Assembly: GCF_027580225.2 (NCBI RefSeq)
Contig: NC_073348.2
Coordinates: 24,231,001-24,295,000, forward strand
DNA length: 64,000 nucleotides
Origin: Misgurnus anguillicaudatus
Taxonomy: Eukaryota; Chordata; Actinopteri; Cypriniformes; Cobitidae
Direction: 5' to 3'
The translations under genes were made by a program, and so were the position numbers. This document shows positions 11,230 to 22,830 of the stretch, piece by piece (the stretch's first letter is position 1; each line of letters starts with the position of its first letter). Under the pieces are notes generated by a model. It did not search any database. It saw only the letters and a list, made by a program, of their open reading frames with translations, and was not told the DNA's origin.

Positions 11230-13490
11230 AACATATAATACTAAAGCAGTTACAAGAAAAATGTTTTCTGCTAAATTCACACTTTTATTTAATAAAGGTT
11301 TTAATTGTTTGTTTTAGAATATCCAGTCATTATATGCAGCCGTTGCAGGCGTGCAATGAATCTTGGGATAGTCTCGGATGTTAACGATCCATTCGTTCTA
11401 TCCTTAAACAGCGCAGAGAAATAAGGGAGCAATTTGAGGCCTCATTCTAAGCATCCTTTGCATTTAGACGGCCTTACTAGCCTCAAGTCGCGCTGCTCAA
11501 GTCGGTCTTACACACCAAACGCATAGCATCGCGTTGCTCACTCTAGATTACTCGCGGGATTTAACTTTGTTTCATGCTAATTTTTCGCTTGAGTTGAATA
11601 TTTTCAATTTAGTGAGTAGTGTTTTCGCGGCAATCGCGCCGCCCAATTCACGTCATTCGCATCGTCCTGCGCGAGGACGCATCTGATCGAGTCTTTGCAT
11701 TGACTTTGTATGTAATCGTGTGAGCCCACAGTTAGAATACGTCCTTAGAAGGTCACAGCCTTCAAATTGGGACACAGCTTATATTACAAAGTGCAAGGGT
11801 TATGAGAAAGAGAAGCAGAGACCAGCTCAATGAAAATAACTATAGTAAGATGCGTTTAAAAGAGTACCATACAGAAGGTGCATTATAGAGGGTTATAAAC
11901 AGGGGCGCAAATTATGTGTTCGGAGTGTTGTGTGTTGCTCGTCATTTCAAAATATGTGTTCGTTGCGTCATGTGAACCATGTGCATCATGCGTCTTTTCA
12001 AAATACGTTCCTGCTGCACATGTGTCTAATGTGACACTCACATTCACAAAATACTCACAAGACATTCACTTAAAACTCTGATTACACATGAGATTGAGTA
12101 TCTGGCAAACATGAGCGTCATTTTTACCATAAACCCCTTTAGACGCGAGTGCAGCAGGCACTTATTTTGACAAGACGCATGATGCATATGGTTCACATGA
12201 TGCACCGAACACATATTTTGCACACATGATGGGCTAAATACATGTTTGCATCGTGCACCCTCAAAAAAGAATTCACCGTCCACCACTGGTTATATATATA
12301 AAATAAATGTCTAGTGGCTATTGCAGTGCAAGTGGCAATAGAGGTAGTTATGTTAAAGGGAGTGCAAAGATGTCAATATACAGAAGACATGGCATACGCA
12401 TTATGGACAGTAGTGAACACTGAAGCTTGTAGAAGAGCAGCATTATGTGTGCAAATTATTTGTGGTGTGTTTTTTTTTTAAATAAGTGTAGTGTGTGACA
12501 GTGAGGGGAGTATTGGGAGCTTGGGTTTGGAGTTTATCTGACAGCTGAGAAAAAGAAGCTACTGAGTCTACTGTTGCAAATAATTAGAATTAGGCCTAGT
12601 GATTTTAAATGCAGAATTTTGTTTCTTCTTCATTTTCTGTCATTGTTTCTTTGTTTTCATTTGTTCAAAATCCTAAATTGATCTGTTTGGGGTTTAAAGT
12701 AGACACGAATCCTGGATTTTCACTGTGCTCCCAGACTTTTGGACCTCACTGTACATCTTCCTCCAGATGGAATCACAGAGAAGAGAGATTTGTAAAGAGA
12801 TCAAATGTTCAGAGCTTTGTCCTCACATTTCCTCGTCACCCTCGGATCATCTCATCTTCCTCTAAGCCACCCCTCCACCAACGCATGCTTCAGCTCTGTA
12901 TTGTGCTTATGCAGAGGCGATTTTCACAGCTCAATTACTTAATGCTCCTAAAGCTCTGTTTTTAATAGCCTAAACATTTGTATTTTAATTGTAGGGTGTA
13001 ATTGAATCTCTTTTCCCTCTGTGAGCTATAACAACTCAAAATGGAGAACAGGAGTGAGAAAAGTAGATGTTGATGTGGCCCAGATAGATAAGACTCACTC
13101 AACCATGTCCAAGAGGATGAAAGCCAGCGCTTTGGTTAAAGTGATTATTTTAATCTAAAACCGTGATACTCTGGCCACTGAGCTCATGAAGCTGTGCATC
13201 TGAGTTACAAATCCAATGGAGTTGTCAGTATCTTTATTTATTTATTTATTGTAAATACATTTTATTAAATAGGGAAATTGTGAGCTTATACAACAGAAAA
13301 AAAAACATAAAGTTGAAGCTTGTCATCCCAGCTCAATGTCCACAGAAGTTGTTTTTATGTTGGTGAGATTGACTAAGTTTTTATATACAACAATAATGTG
13401 ATTATTTCCCTTAATTGCAGTAAAATGTTTACAGGGTAACCCTTTTCACTCTGTTTACATGCAGTTTTTATTTTCTTATTATTTGCTGTT
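11230..13490. other. Intergenic; partial DNA-element ends, no exon
   Basis: Around 11340-11780 there are GGTCACAGCC / TTGGGACACAGC ends, similar to those flanking the element at 9855. From 11880 to 12290 the sequence is rich in CATGTG/ATGATGC words. The stretch 12750-12960 is unique and of higher complexity. None carries a convincing exon; the 118-residue open frame at 12609-12965 shows no domain. Confidence 0.4.
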
Positions 13491-13499
13491 GATTGTGAT

Positions 13500-13678
13500 C
13501 TCCTTGTTTCCTGTCTGCCATTATTGGACAAACTGATTAATCCAGGTGTGCATGATCTCAGTAGTCACAAACAAACTGATTAATCCAGGTGTGCCTGACC
13601 TCAGTAGTCACAACAACAATAATCAGACACACCTGGATGAATCAGTTTGTCCAATAATGGCAGACAGGAAACAAGGAG
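13500..13678. repeat. 51-bp inverted repeat with internal 43-bp tandem duplication
   Basis: Arms 13500-13550 and 13628-13678 are complementary with a single mismatch (CTCCTTGTTTCCTGTCTGCC outward). Between and partly within them, a 43-bp unit beginning ACAAACTGATTAATCCAGG occurs at 13528 and again at 13571. Confidence 0.85.
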
Positions 13679-14506
13679 CTGGCTGAAGTTCAGGAAGTAA
13701 GGCAGCTGGGCATAAAGCCTATTTACTTACGTAAAATGACAAACACGTTCTTTTGGACGTATTTTGATGTTTGGTATACTGTGATAAAAACCGAAATATG
13801 ACGATGCCTGTAACGGTTTTGCTGCTGTCACGTTATTTGAGCTATTTCTGGATGAAGGCAAACTGCATGACAAAAACACACGCGCACTTCAGTTAGCGTC
13901 CGATCACACAGAACACGTTTATGGCACTGACCGGAGTTCAATTACAGGCCATGAGTCAATTTGGGAGGAATTTGATAATGTCGGTCTTGTCCACGTCAAC
14001 AGGCCCAGGAAGTAAACTGATTTACATTGGAGACGATAACTCACGTCATCGTTTACTTTGGGGTTTGTACCTTTTGCATATTGTTAACATTAATTTACGC
14101 TGGGTAATTTGAAACCAAAATGCTGGGTTATTTCAACCATTTGTTGGGTCAAATATAAACATTTTCTGGGTTAATTTAACCCACCAAGTGGTCCTTTTTT
14201 GACCTTATTTGTTAGAAAGGTTTTTTTATGTTGTGGCAATAAATTGAAGATTAATGAGCATGCTGGGTAACCCATGCGCTGGATTAAAAGTTACCCAATG
14301 TTGGGTTGTTGTAATGCAAACGGGGGGATAATAACCCAGCAGTTGGGTTAAAGCAGTGGTTCTCAATTCCATTCCTCGGGCCCCCACTCCCAGAATGTTT
14401 TAGATGTCTCCTTATATGAAACACCTGATTTCACTCATCAGGCTCCTTAATTAACACACTAACAAGCTGATGAACTGAATCATGTGTTTTTATATGTAGA
14501 CATCTA

Positions 14507-15768
14507 AGGCAATGTTCCAAATGGCGCACTTCAGGTGGGCTTTCAGTCTCGTGGCATTGAATTGCGCGTGTTCGCTTAAGCACTATTCGGACGGGATTAG
14601 CTTTCCAAATGACGTTTGAGTTTCAACGTGTCCCCCAGGACGTCTGTGATTTTATGAACCGATTCGGACGGGATTCAAATTCTCAGGCTATTCCAGAGAT
14701 GGGAGTGTCTGTTTCATGTGTTTGGGCGTTGCAGAAGATCACGTGCTCTGGATATGCGTGCTTGTAATGTAAATTGTAAAATTATTACAGAACATGTTAT
14801 TTATTAATTTAATTTTAACAAATTAAAATAAAATATACAAATCCTACTAAAGTAACGTTAGCCTACATGTTTTATATAACTGTCTGCTTATAATAAACCC
14901 AAAGAAATGAAGAAATAATGATTAATAACAATTTATTATCTTTATTAATTAACATTACCATTCTGGAGTTGAACAAGTTTGAACGGAGTTTACCTATAAC
15001 GTTACTGATAGTGATCGGTTTTAACAGTGTTTAATATTCAGCTCGTCTTGGTTTACTTATTATATTTTGCCGAATAGATTCATCCATATCTGAATGAATG
15101 GGACTCATGAAATACAATATACGCGCTTTAGTAAGACGTTATGGCAGATCACGTTGGCCAAAACACGAAATGAACCACATTTTCAAATGATATTGCGGGC
15201 AAGCACAGACATTTGCATCCGGACGGGATTACTCAGAGGACCTCCGAGTTCGGCGAAAAACAGTAGGTAAATTGCTCTGGAATTCTTACAGAGGTCATCA
15301 GAGAAAACACAGACATGGCCGATTCGGACGGGATTAAAAAGCACAATTTTCTCAGAGGTCCCCCTGTAAAACTAATCCCGTCTGAATAGGGCTTTAGTCT
15401 ACGAGTCCGTAGGGTGTCCCGTCTGTCATTTTTACGCTCCAAAGTGTGCTCATCAGCGCCCCCTTTGAACCCTTGATACGGTCTTCGGCGAAGCCCGCAC
15501 GTTAGCAGGCTTCATGCACTCTACCAACCCAGAAGTCCTTGCGAAAGAGCAATCCGACCAATCACACAACGGAAGGGAGGAGTTCACACTGATGGGCAAC
15601 TTCTCTTCCGATTTCCGGCGTGATGCTCGAGTCTGTCCCAAAATACAACTTCGGTGCACCCTTTTGGACTCGCGTCAAGAGTCCCTAGGGTCTGCACTAG
15701 ACGATGTCATCAAGTGTGCATTCTGAGGAGGTCCACATGTCCGGAGTGTGCGAATTGGGACAGGGCCT
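14507..15768. mobile_element. Second-level insert (TGTCCCAATTCG-type ends)
   Basis: The left end GGCAATGTTCCAAATGGCGC resembles the complement of the right end, GAATTGGGACAGGGCC. The short flanking words (CTA / TTA) could be a 3-bp duplication, which would fit PIF/Harbinger. That family call is a guess. It contains the third-level insert at 14583-15389. Confidence 0.5.
14583..15389. mobile_element. Third-level insert with CTATTCGGACGGGATTAG termini
   Basis: The 18-bp terminal repeat at 14583-14600 is matched by the complement at 15372-15389 (one mismatch). The core CGGACGGGATT also recurs internally near 14665, 15222 and 15324. No transposase was found. Confidence 0.75.
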
Positions 15769-16014
15769 TTAATGGTCTGGGAGGACTGGAATTGAGAACC
15801 ACTGGGTTAAAACAACCCAATTTTAAGCCAGTTGTGTGTTTTGTCCAATATTATATAATGGGTCAAAAATAAACCAGCCATTTTTAGAGTGTGCTGAACT
15901 AACTCTGGACTAACCATTGAATGCATCCGTAAACTACCTACCTTAGTTTTATCACTCACTTATGAATCAATTCTTAAATTGCCCCTTTGTTGCACTAATG
16001 TTTGAACTTTTTCG

Positions 16015-16016
<2 letters not shown>

Positions 16017-16078
<62 letters not shown>
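16017..16078. repeat. (CT)n microsatellite
   Basis: About 31 uninterrupted CT dinucleotides. Confidence 0.97.
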
Positions 16079-16081
<3 letters not shown>

Positions 16082-16535
16082 CCACATTAAAAGCTCAGAA
16101 TATGATGAGCAGCCTTCAGAGTCCACATAACAGACAGTCAGAGTAAGGTGGAAACTCAAAGGCAGCTGTAGTTAAGATTACCAACAACCTAGGGAGTAAA
16201 ATTGAGCGGTCAGAAGATAAAGAGGACGACAGGGACTAGTAATTTTTGATAAATGATATCTCAAAAACGTAGGGAAGATAAAAGTGAAGAACTCCAGTAA
16301 AAATGGGTGTAGTGTTGGGGACCTTTTCTTTGCACACCAAACAGGTCTACAGGACAGGTAGGATCTTATTTACACATATAAACATCTATAGAAACATATT
16401 TTAAAAAATTGATGTTATTTATGTGTATATGTGAGAGAAAGTAATTATGGAGTTTAGTTTAACGCAAAAAGTACATTTAGTATCTCCTTTTTATTTGTTA
16501 TTTGTATGTTCATTTCGAGAATGTGTGGGCATTTC

Positions 16536-16790
16536 TACACTCTTAGAACGAATGTGTTAAAAACAACACATTAGTGTTGATTCTGGGACAACACACTAAA
16601 TGCGTTGTCCCAGAATCCACCCATCTCTGTGTTATTATTGACATTATTAACATTTTGTGTTACTTTTAACACAACTTGTGTTATATTTTAACACAAAATG
16701 ACACACTATGTATTAAAATTACACATAATGTGTTAAAAGCTTAACACACAAAAATGTGTAAAAAGTAACACATCCTTTCTAGGAGTGTAA
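16536..16790. repeat. Palindromic MITE with TACACTCTTAGAA ends
   Basis: Starts TACACTCTTAGAACGAATGT and ends ATCCTTTCTAGGAGTGTAA, with GTGTTA/TAACAC words throughout. It is an inverted-repeat element without coding capacity. Confidence 0.75.
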
Positions 16791-17709
16791 CATAGACATT
16801 TTTTGCATAAAACATGTTCTTAGAAGTTGAATAAAACCCATTTTGAGAAATGAGAAAACCCATTTTGGGGATGAAGTGAAAATGTTCAGTATTTCAAACA
16901 TTATTTAAGGAAGTGTCAATTAAAAGTATCTATTTTGCCAAATAAACGTGTATTTGCTTGTTGATGATGATGATGCTGTGAATGTGTTGGCATATACAGT
17001 ACTATCTCTGGCAGTACACAAGGCATTATGGGTTTGTTATGAAAGTGTCACATGGCAACATTCTAAAATAATTTCCTCCTATAATGCTCATAGCGTGCCC
17101 CAAGCCAGGAAGATGCAGGAGGGGGTGTTTTAATTTAAGATTTTAAAAAACGGAACAGATCAGACTGCAGGAATGCGATAAGAACATGCATAAAAGATGA
17201 GAAATAGGCAAACTGTTCATGATCATTCAAGCCTGAAGGTTAATTAACCTACGGTGCATGCAAACCATTTCTGATTTACAGCAGCTTTAATGCGGATAAC
17301 CTTGATGTAGAATATAAAGAAACGATGCTAGTGAAAGAAATCAACATCCACTTTGCTGTACTCACATGTAAGAGCATGTGTTTACAGTCTCTCATAAGAG
17401 AAATAGAGAGAGACACACACACATACCAAGACCTGTGTGATTATGAAACCTACGTGATTATAAAGTTCTGGGCAGAAAGACAGAACGCTTGTTTGAAGTC
17501 TTCACTAAAATCCCAAGGACTTACTGGAGATGCTTGTGTGGACACAAAATGTGTGTCGGCTTTGGCATTAGAGCCGACAGAAACATCTTGCTTAGTTCTG
17601 TGTGTGCTCGGGAATAACCAGAAGAGATTTTAGTATAAATATGGCATTACTCTAGTTTTTTTTGTAGTTGAATGGGAGTTCTTACTGTATATCAAGCAAT
17701 GAAATACTA

Positions 17710-17915
17710 CACTGTTCAAAATATGTACCACATCTGTCCCTTGCAAAGGTCCTAATATGTACCATTTGGTACCAATATAATGTATCTTTAAGGTACTAAT
17801 AAGCTCACTTTGGTAGCAGTATATACCTTTGAGGTACTATATTAACTATTTAGGTGCAAAGCTGAACTTCTTAAAAAGGTACAGCCCTAGTGACAGCTGG
17901 GGTACACATTTTGAC
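17710..17915. repeat. GTACC-rich palindromic MITE
   Basis: The left CACTGTTCAAAATATGTACC and the right GGTACACATTTTGACC complement each other imperfectly, and GGTAC/GTACC words recur inside. Confidence 0.6.
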
Positions 17916-18289
17916 CATTTTGTTTTCGGGCAATGCACACTTTGAATGTTTGTATTGGCCACTCAGGTTTAACTGTGTGCTCATAGTAACATCTGACAGT
18001 ATGAGATAGTTCACAAGAGATAGTTCACCCAAAAATGAAAATGTTGTCATCATTTACTCTCATGTTTTTACGAACCTGTTTAAAATTTCTTATTAATTAT
18101 TATAAATATTATATATTATTATTATATTAAAATTAACAAGATATTTTGAGAAATGTTTGTAATTAAACCAATCACAGGCCCTATTGACATGGATGTCAAT
18201 GGGTCCTTTGTATGAATTGGTTACAAACATTTCTCTAAATATCTTCCTTTGTGTTCATCATTTATACAGGTTCATAATAACATGTGAGT

Positions 18290-18678
18290 AACGTCGCATT
18301 CACACGGGGCGTAAGCGTTAACGCTTAACGGAAGGCTTGTCTAAAGCGTGGCCAACAGCCAACACTGAAAAAAATGATTCATTGAATTTAATCAATTTTT
18401 GTAAGGTAAGTGGTTGCAATCAATTTATTTAAGCTACATTTAAACAAAAAAGATTAGTAACGTAAAGTAAAATATACAACTTTTGTTTAAATGTAGCTTA
18501 AATAAATTGATTGCAACCACTTACCTTAAAAAAATTGATTAAATGTTCAACTTCTGCCGCGAGCAACGGCACTGACGCGGTGCCGACGGATCCACAATTC
18601 AGTTCGGCAACGCATGACGTCACCCATTAAAAGTGAATGGGAAGCATTAACGCTGACGCCCCGTGTGAATGCGCCGTT
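18290..18678. mobile_element. Inner element with AACGTCGCATTCACACGGGG termini
   Basis: The left end is AACGTCGCATTCACACGGGG, with the complement CCCCGTGTGAATGCGCCGTT on the right; matching continues into GCGTTAACGCTT / AGCATTAACGCT. It sits inside the Angel-like element and is itself interrupted by family A copy 3. Confidence 0.75.
18363..18544. repeat. Palindromic MITE, family A copy 3 (right end truncated)
   Basis: Same family as 4988-5195, beginning CACTGAAAAAAATGATTCA. The right arm stops at ATTGATTAAATG, so roughly the last 25 bp including the TTTTTCAGTG end are missing. Confidence 0.8.
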
Positions 18679-18840
18679 AGTTAAGACAGAATTTACATTT
18701 TGGGGTGAAATATCCCTTTTATACTGTAAATCAGTCCATCCAAATAAATGCATGTTTTTGTGATTGTTGCGGGCAAAAATCCTTGATCTTGCAGCGTGTT
18801 TTCTTAAAAAATGTGATTGAATATGTGAGCTATTTATGCA

Positions 18841-19379
18841 ATTTTACACCACTACATCACCAGCACCAGCCTGCACAGTGGTAACAAAGCATGATGGATC
18901 CATGTTCTCATTCTGTTTACGCCAAATTCTGACATCTGAATGTCTCAAAAGAAATCGAGACTCTTCAGACCAGGCAATATTTTTCCAGTCTTCAATTGTC
19001 CAATTTTGGTGAGCTCGTGCAAATTGTAGCCTCTTTTTCCTATTTGTAGTGGAGATGAGTGGTACCCGGTTGGGTCTTCTGCTGTTGTAGCCCATCCGCC
19101 TCAAGGTTGTGTGTGTTGTGGCTTCACAAATGCTTTGCTGCATACCTCGGTCGTAACGAGTGGTTATTTCAGTCAAAGTTGCTCTTCTATCAGCTTAAAT
19201 CAGTCGGCCCAATCTCCTCTGACCTCTAGCATCAACAAGGCATTTTCGCCCACAGGATTGATGCATACAGGATGTTTTTCCCTTTTCACACCATTTTTTA
19301 TAAACCCTTGAAATGGTTGTGAGTGAAAATCCCAGTAACTGAGCAGATTGTGAAATACTCAGACCACGCTCAAAATTGC
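18841..19379 (-). pseudogene. Degraded Tc1/mariner-type transposase
   Basis: The minus-strand frame from 19176 to 18844 reads ...NRKKRLQFARAHQNWTIEDW then KNIAWSEESRFLLRHSD, followed by RIWRK...MDPSCFVTTVQAGAGDVVV. This is the DDE-domain region around the second Asp of Tc1-like transposases. Upstream on the same strand (19177-19379) lies more Tc1-like sequence in broken frames. No complete open frame, DNA-binding domain or paired terminal repeats remain, so it is an inactive fragment. Confidence 0.85.
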
Positions 19380-19500
19380 TTAAAGGAGCAATGTGTAAGA
19401 AATGTATATCAATTAATCATAAAATGGCCCTGATATGTCACTAGACATTAAGAAATCATTTTCATTTCAAATACTTATATCACTGACAACAGTGGTCCGG
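19380..19500. repeat. Truncated TTAA-MITE inserted in the Tc1 remnant
   Basis: Starts TTAAAGGAGCAATGTGTAAG right after the Tc1-type CAAAATTGC. The following GAAATGTATATCAATTAATC / ATAAAATGGCCCTGAT matches the complement of the complete 104-bp element at 42143-42246. The right end is lost. Confidence 0.7.
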
Positions 19501-21043
19501 CCAGGATTTTGTGATTTAAAAAGTAATATGCGGGATATTTATGCAATTTTATGCAATTTTAAGTCGCAAAAACTGCGGTTGGCTAAAAAAGAGAAAAAAG
19601 TGATTGCCCCAAAACCCTGTTCTCACTAGGCTACTAACTTAATGTAAAAACTAATTTCTTATTACTTCCTATCTGCAATTTATGCAGCGAAAGTGTGGCG
19701 TATTTGAAAAAATGCGGCCCCCGCATAAATATGCGGACTTTGGCTGATTATGCACTGAACCATGCGATCGCATTATTACATTTTACTGGAGGTACTGGTA
19801 AATGTACAGTTTATTCACTTTAGTAAGGATGAGGTGTCATAACAGCATTATAAACAGTAATATAAACATTATGGCAGCTAAAGTAAGCATTCGAAGTAAA
19901 AAAAGTACATTACCAATGCAACACTATACGTATGATTTATGATATACATCCTATTAATCTTCCAAATAGAAATAAAGGTGTCTGTATCATTGAAGAATAA
20001 AATAGATATAAAGTGGGTCGATATGGTACTTTGAGGGTTTTACCACACTGCTTGAAAATTGTATCAGCGCAGTTTGTGCTGTACCGCTGTTGTAGACATT
20101 TCTATGATCATATGGTCTCTGTAGTATAGCAGATTGACTATTATTCAACTGTTATTCGCACCCTTTAATGTCTCCAAGAGCAAGCCAATGATCTGTAACC
20201 ATTTCTCAAATGCATTAGCAGTTTCACCTACAAGGAAAAGTCCTACACATACACTTGTGAGTGAGAAAAGAAGCTTACACCTGCGTGCATGGGTTTAACA
20301 CGTGCCAGACATTTTTTTTCATAAGTGTTTCTCTTCCAAGGATGAGAGCCAGGCAGCAGAAAACAGTTAGCAAGAACACACATATTACTGTTGCATACAT
20401 TACATTAATATTAGTCTATGCATTTTGACCGCAAAAATATTTTCAGATTGTAATTTGTCTTCTGGGCATAGGGTTAGTGAGTATGGTGTTTTGTGCACAT
20501 ATAGAGTTCTAGGGATGGAGTTCACGTGTCTGCGTGCCAGAATGAGGGCATCTCTGGATGTCTTGGCAAGATTTCGTGTCAGTCCTGTAGGGTTTGCGTA
20601 ATAAAGAGCAGTGAGGTTTGATACAGTATTATGTAATTACTCATATCTTCAAATTCTTTCCGCACTCCCATCCCAAAGCCTTTCTGATGTGTCATCTTTT
20701 TTGTATTATTAATAAGACTACAGTCCTGCTGTTTTGAAAATCAGTCTTTTCCCAACAGCAACGTCTTTTCATCTGATCTTCAGTTCAATCTTTCTGTTAT
20801 TCTTGGCTGGAAATGTTTGCGTGGTTGGACCTTCAGAAACAAGGGAGAATACTGTATGAAACAAACTAGTACTGGGTTATTGAACATTGGGGTACACTTT
20901 ATTTTACAATGTCTTTGCTAAACATGTTATATGTAATTATTATATTAATAATAGTAAATTATGTATTATTACATTATTAACCATAAACCAAACCCTAACC
21001 CTATAGTAGTTACATATTGTTAATCTTCATTATTACTCACTAT
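19501..21043. other. Intergenic, no exon recognised
   Basis: Mostly unique-looking sequence. About 20885-21010 has a TACACTTTATTTTACAATGT start and CCAAACCCTAACCCTA words typical of a short DNA repeat end. 20640-20850 is of higher complexity but has no recognisable domain. Confidence 0.35.
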
Positions 21044-22256
21044 TTAAAGGTCACATATATGCCCATTTTTACAATATGTAATATAAGTCTCAGGTGTGTC
21101 CAGAATGTGTTTGTAAAGTCTCAGCCCAAAATACCCGACAGATCATTTATTATAGCATGACCAAAATGCCCCTTTTGGGTGAGAGCAAAAACCAAAGAAA
21201 AGAGGAGTCAACTGAATCAAGCGTCAACTGAAAGCAGCTAAAATCCACAGATCTATTAGTTTTGTAATGTACTAGTTTTTGTTTCATGTGTAAAATCCCT
21301 GTAATTTCAGTGATTTTGGACATTAAGGGGGATTTTTTTTTCAGTATTTTATTGTTACCATAGTTACAACCATAGACTTCATATACCCACCACCTCAGAT
21401 TTAAACTCTTTGGAATGACATTAAGTGGGGCTGTTATAGCATGTTTAATTGCAGTTTTTTTCACATGTGCAGTTTGTTGTTTATATTAAGCTGCAACTCA
21501 TTTCACATTTACTTTTTCAAATGAAATAAAATTCATATAATCATTTCTGAACATAGCATTGCATTTGTGTTTAAAAAATTAGTTTTTGACTTGAAAGTTG
21601 CATATTAAACTTAAATTTAGTTATCCTTCCTATTTTGTTGTTTTTTGGGGGAGTGTTAGAGTGGGATTCTGTTAGGTGGTCCTCAGAAAAGAATTGGAAG
21701 ATAAAGTGGTCCTTGGGTTGAAAAAGTTTGAGAAACACTGCCCTATGGTGATACTTCCGGGTTTTATAAGTTGCGAAAATGCACCACCTGGTGGATATTA
21801 GAGGTATTGTGGAAAGCTGGAAATACTCATCATTGGCAGGGACGCATTTTCTCTTAATTTACGAGATAACTTGTCAATGGCGGCGAAAGATTTAAATGCA
21901 AATGAGCCATTGTTCTTCCTCCCTTCCCAAAAGAGATGCTTTGGTTAAAATAGATCTGATTTCGCAAAGAAGCACAGAAAAAAAGCTGATAACGTCTAAC
22001 TCACTGCAGGTAGACACTATGGTAATACAAGACTGTCAGTCAGTGGCTATGGGCGGGGCTTTAGCAGTGTGACATCAGATTGCTAAGAGAATCAAAGCAG
22101 CATGTCTAATGAGACTGTTTTGGTTAAATTGGGATTATAAAAGAAGGGGTGAATAGATTTTTTTCATTGTAGGGTGGTTGTGTTCACACTCTGCCGACCC
22201 ACATTTATGTCCAAACATCTTGTAAAAGTGGATTTTGTATAATAGGTGCCCTTTAA
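21044..22256. mobile_element. 1.2-kb TTAA-flanked element
   Basis: Bounded by TTAAAGGTCACATATATGCC and the complement-type GGTGCCCTTTAA, with TTTTACAA/TTGTAAAA subterminally. The centre (about 21590-21750) looks like a further inserted fragment (GTTTGAGAAACACTG). No transposase frame was found. Confidence 0.7.
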
Positions 22257-22259
22257 ATG

Positions 22260-22615
22260 TATAATTACACTGTAACAAGCTGTCATGCTCTATTTTGTCA
22301 AGTTCAGTCTCAGTAAGCTTTCTGTGTCTTGTCGTTGATCTTTCTTCTATCCGCTGTTTAAATGTTTTGTTTTTTCCGTACATGTTAAAATGAATGTCAA
22401 AATTTTCCATTCTTAATTGTGGTTGTTCAGTGTTTGTCACAAGATGGCGCCAAACAGTAATCTTTGTTGGCGCGGAGGGATTTAAAACATACAAGTAGCA
22501 CCGGCTATGCGTTATTACTTTGGAGCGGTTATTATTTGAAATGAACGAACCTGCAAATGTCTCAACTGACCAATCAGAATCAAGCATTCCAGAGAGCCGT
22601 GTAATAATGAAGTTT
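22260..22615 (-). repeat. Cyprinid-type DNA repeat, minus orientation
   Basis: On the minus strand it begins near CGGCTCTCTGGAATGCTTGA and TTCTGATTGGTCAGTTGAGA, the counterpart of the element at 6066. It includes the GGCGCCATCTTGTGACAAAC tract. The 150-residue open frame here is repeat sequence. Confidence 0.5.
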
Positions 22616-22689
22616 AATCGTACATTGCATTAAAATGGTTAAATGGTACATGTACAGAAACTACAGTAGTACATTTACAGTTATGCTTC

Positions 22690-22830
22690 TGGGAGCCATT
22701 ATTTTTTAAAGCGACTTATAGTGCATTCAAAGGTATACATTTTTCATCACCATGTGTGTTTCTTGGGAATAAAACACAAAACCTTTTGCTTTGCTTATGC
22801 CATGCTCTACCAAATGAGCTGCAAGAACAC
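22690..22830 (-). repeat. tRNA-derived SINE (V-SINE type)
   Basis: On the minus strand the head reads CAGCTCATTTGGTAGAGCAT (A-box region), followed by a degenerate B-box region. The body follows with the AAGTCGCTTTAAAAAAT-type tract and GTATACC. It is a tRNA-derived SINE, not a tRNA gene, because no acceptor stem or intact B box is present. Confidence 0.75.

Larger units (their letters stand above)
14354..15804. mobile_element. hAT (Charlie-type) non-autonomous element with 8-bp target duplication
   Basis: Terminal inverted repeats CAGTGGTTCTCAATTCC and its complement bound 1451 bp. The flanking octamers are GGTTAAAG (14346-14353) and GGTTAAAA (15805-15812), a 7/8 match. CAGTGGTTCTCAA ends are typical of Charlie-like hAT elements. 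The interior is itself occupied by other inserted elements rather than a transposase. Confidence 0.85.
14095..15893. repeat. GGGTTA-rich palindromic MITE, family C, split by a hAT element
   Basis: The left part (to 14353) and right part (from 15805) carry the CTGGGTTA/TAACCCAG words and TTTTTAGAGTGT end seen in the intact copy at 28469-28720. The interruption is the hAT-like element below. The left boundary is approximate. Confidence 0.75.
18015..18720. mobile_element. Angel-like MITE split by nested inserts
   Basis: The left end AGAGATAGTTCACCCAAAAA and the right end TTTGGGGTGAAATATCCCTT are complementary. The body contains the facing CAAGATATTTTGAGAAATG and CATTTCTCTAAATATCTTCC tracts. An unrelated element interrupts it at 18290-18678. 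Confidence 0.75.

Noticed and set aside
12609..12965. 118-residue open frame
   Set aside because: No domain or family resemblance; chance frame in unique sequence.
16948..17133. Small open frame at about 17 kb
   Set aside because: No domain, no conserved start context, no neighbouring exons.
22135..22587. 150-residue minus-strand frame
   Set aside because: It runs through the end of a TTAA element and a cyprinid-type repeat, so it is repeat-derived and not a gene.
22780..22830. Possible tRNA genes here and at other GGTAGAGCAT sites
   Set aside because: Heads of tRNA-derived SINEs; no acceptor-stem pairing and degenerate B boxes.
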